From Nicotiana tabacum (Eukaryota; Streptophyta; Magnoliopsida; Solanales; Solanaceae): 64,000 nt of DNA. The notes beneath the pieces are model-generated. The model had not been told where the DNA came from. It did not search any database and saw only the letters and a list, made by a program, of their open reading frames with translations. The DNA lies in contig NC_134102.1 in NCBI RefSeq assembly GCF_000715075.1, positions 50,911,348 through 50,975,347 of the forward strand. Direction: 5' to 3'. The position numbers and the translations under genes were made by a program. Below are positions 63,274 through 64,000 of this stretch, one piece after another (the first letter of the stretch is position 1; every line of letters begins with the position of its first letter).

Positions 63274-64000
63274 TTACTTTAATCATATTAATCTAAAGGT
63301 ATTTAGTAGCTTGGGCAACCACCTTTTTCATATTTATCCAAAGTTTATATATATTACTTATGTGATATACTTTTCCATAACCTCCTCTCATTTTTTATTT
63401 CTTCATGACAGATTAAACCCCAACCCTCTCTCCTTCTTATCATATGAAATACTGCATGAAAACCTTATGAATTTTCACTAAACCAACCGGCCAAACTAGT
63501 TCTTGGTGAAGTTCAAGTTATTTCCCTATTTTGTGGTAAGTTACTAAACTCGTTTTTACACTACACAACTGTTAGTGTTTTTATCATATCTCCTTGTATA
63601 TAACTCTGTTTTAAGTGAGCCAAGCTTTGCTAGAAAGATATTTAATAGCTATATTACTCTTGTTTAGGCTCTACAACCTAGTTTTCTTGTATTTATCCAA
63701 AATAGGGTGATGAAGTACAGGGCATGTGCTCCCCAGATTTTTGTTTTACAATCTTTACATGTATCACTGTTAGTATTGTGAGCATATATTTTTGTATGAA
63801 ACTTATCTTGAGGTGATTCAAATTTATCTGGAAATATAAGACATATATCTACAACTTTCATGAAGACCACAAATTTTAATGTTTTCGTTTACATCTTCAA
63901 AACCGAGAAACAATACAAGACTGTGGTATTGTCCAGAATTTTTGTTTTAAAAATTGAGGGTGAATTTCACCGATATCATATTTAGTTCGACATGTTGAAA
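63206..64000. other. Unassigned flank with an (AT)n tract
   Basis: An AT microsatellite lies at 63237-63270. The rest is AT-rich, with no supported gene or element. Confidence 0.5.

Overview
This window is nuclear DNA of a flowering plant. Long Ty3/gypsy LTRs, AT-rich intergenic DNA, GT-AG introns and a plant-only methylation reader (VIM/ORTH) all fit. The repeat families look solanaceous, possibly Nicotiana, but that is an impression and no database was searched. There is one apparently intact gene. Nearly everything else is nested transposable elements.

Left block (1-32230). A copia-type LTR in minus orientation is split in two (16969-17784 and 31721-32230) by gypsy element B (17785-31715, target duplication TTATT). 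The 5' LTR of B holds solo LTR C (24638-28809, duplication ATATA). C in turn carries a 1.2-kb chimeric filler (26575-27774) between 96-bp direct repeats. Next to the copia LTR sits gypsy chromovirus A (1436-16933, duplication TTATC). A has a broken pol gene and is itself interrupted by a gag-protease-only element with a tRNA-Asp primer site (3818-10881, duplication TCTTG).

Gene island (32231-39917). A nine-exon gene on the minus strand (CDS 34367-39156) encodes a 684-residue PHD-RING-SRA-RING protein of the VIM/ORTH (UHRF1-like) family, which maintains CG methylation. It is flanked on both sides by LTR retrotransposons.

Right block (39923-57207). This is a large non-coding gypsy derivative (F). 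A degenerate hAT transposon (45508-52026) sits between two direct copies of F interior. Solo LTR E (46628-49664) has split the hAT transposase gene.

Right edge (57292-64000). There is an LTR fragment of the A family, the 3' end of another gypsy element, and solo LTR H (58812-63205, duplication ATATC). H contains a solo LTR of the gag-protease family (61802-63166, duplication CATCA). The last 800 bases show nothing recognisable.

The most interesting shared signal is architectural. Several gypsy LTR families carry a CpG-rich palindrome cluster at or just upstream of a candidate TATA box, tandem hairpin units downstream, and a conserved two-hairpin block about 350-450 bases before the LTR end.
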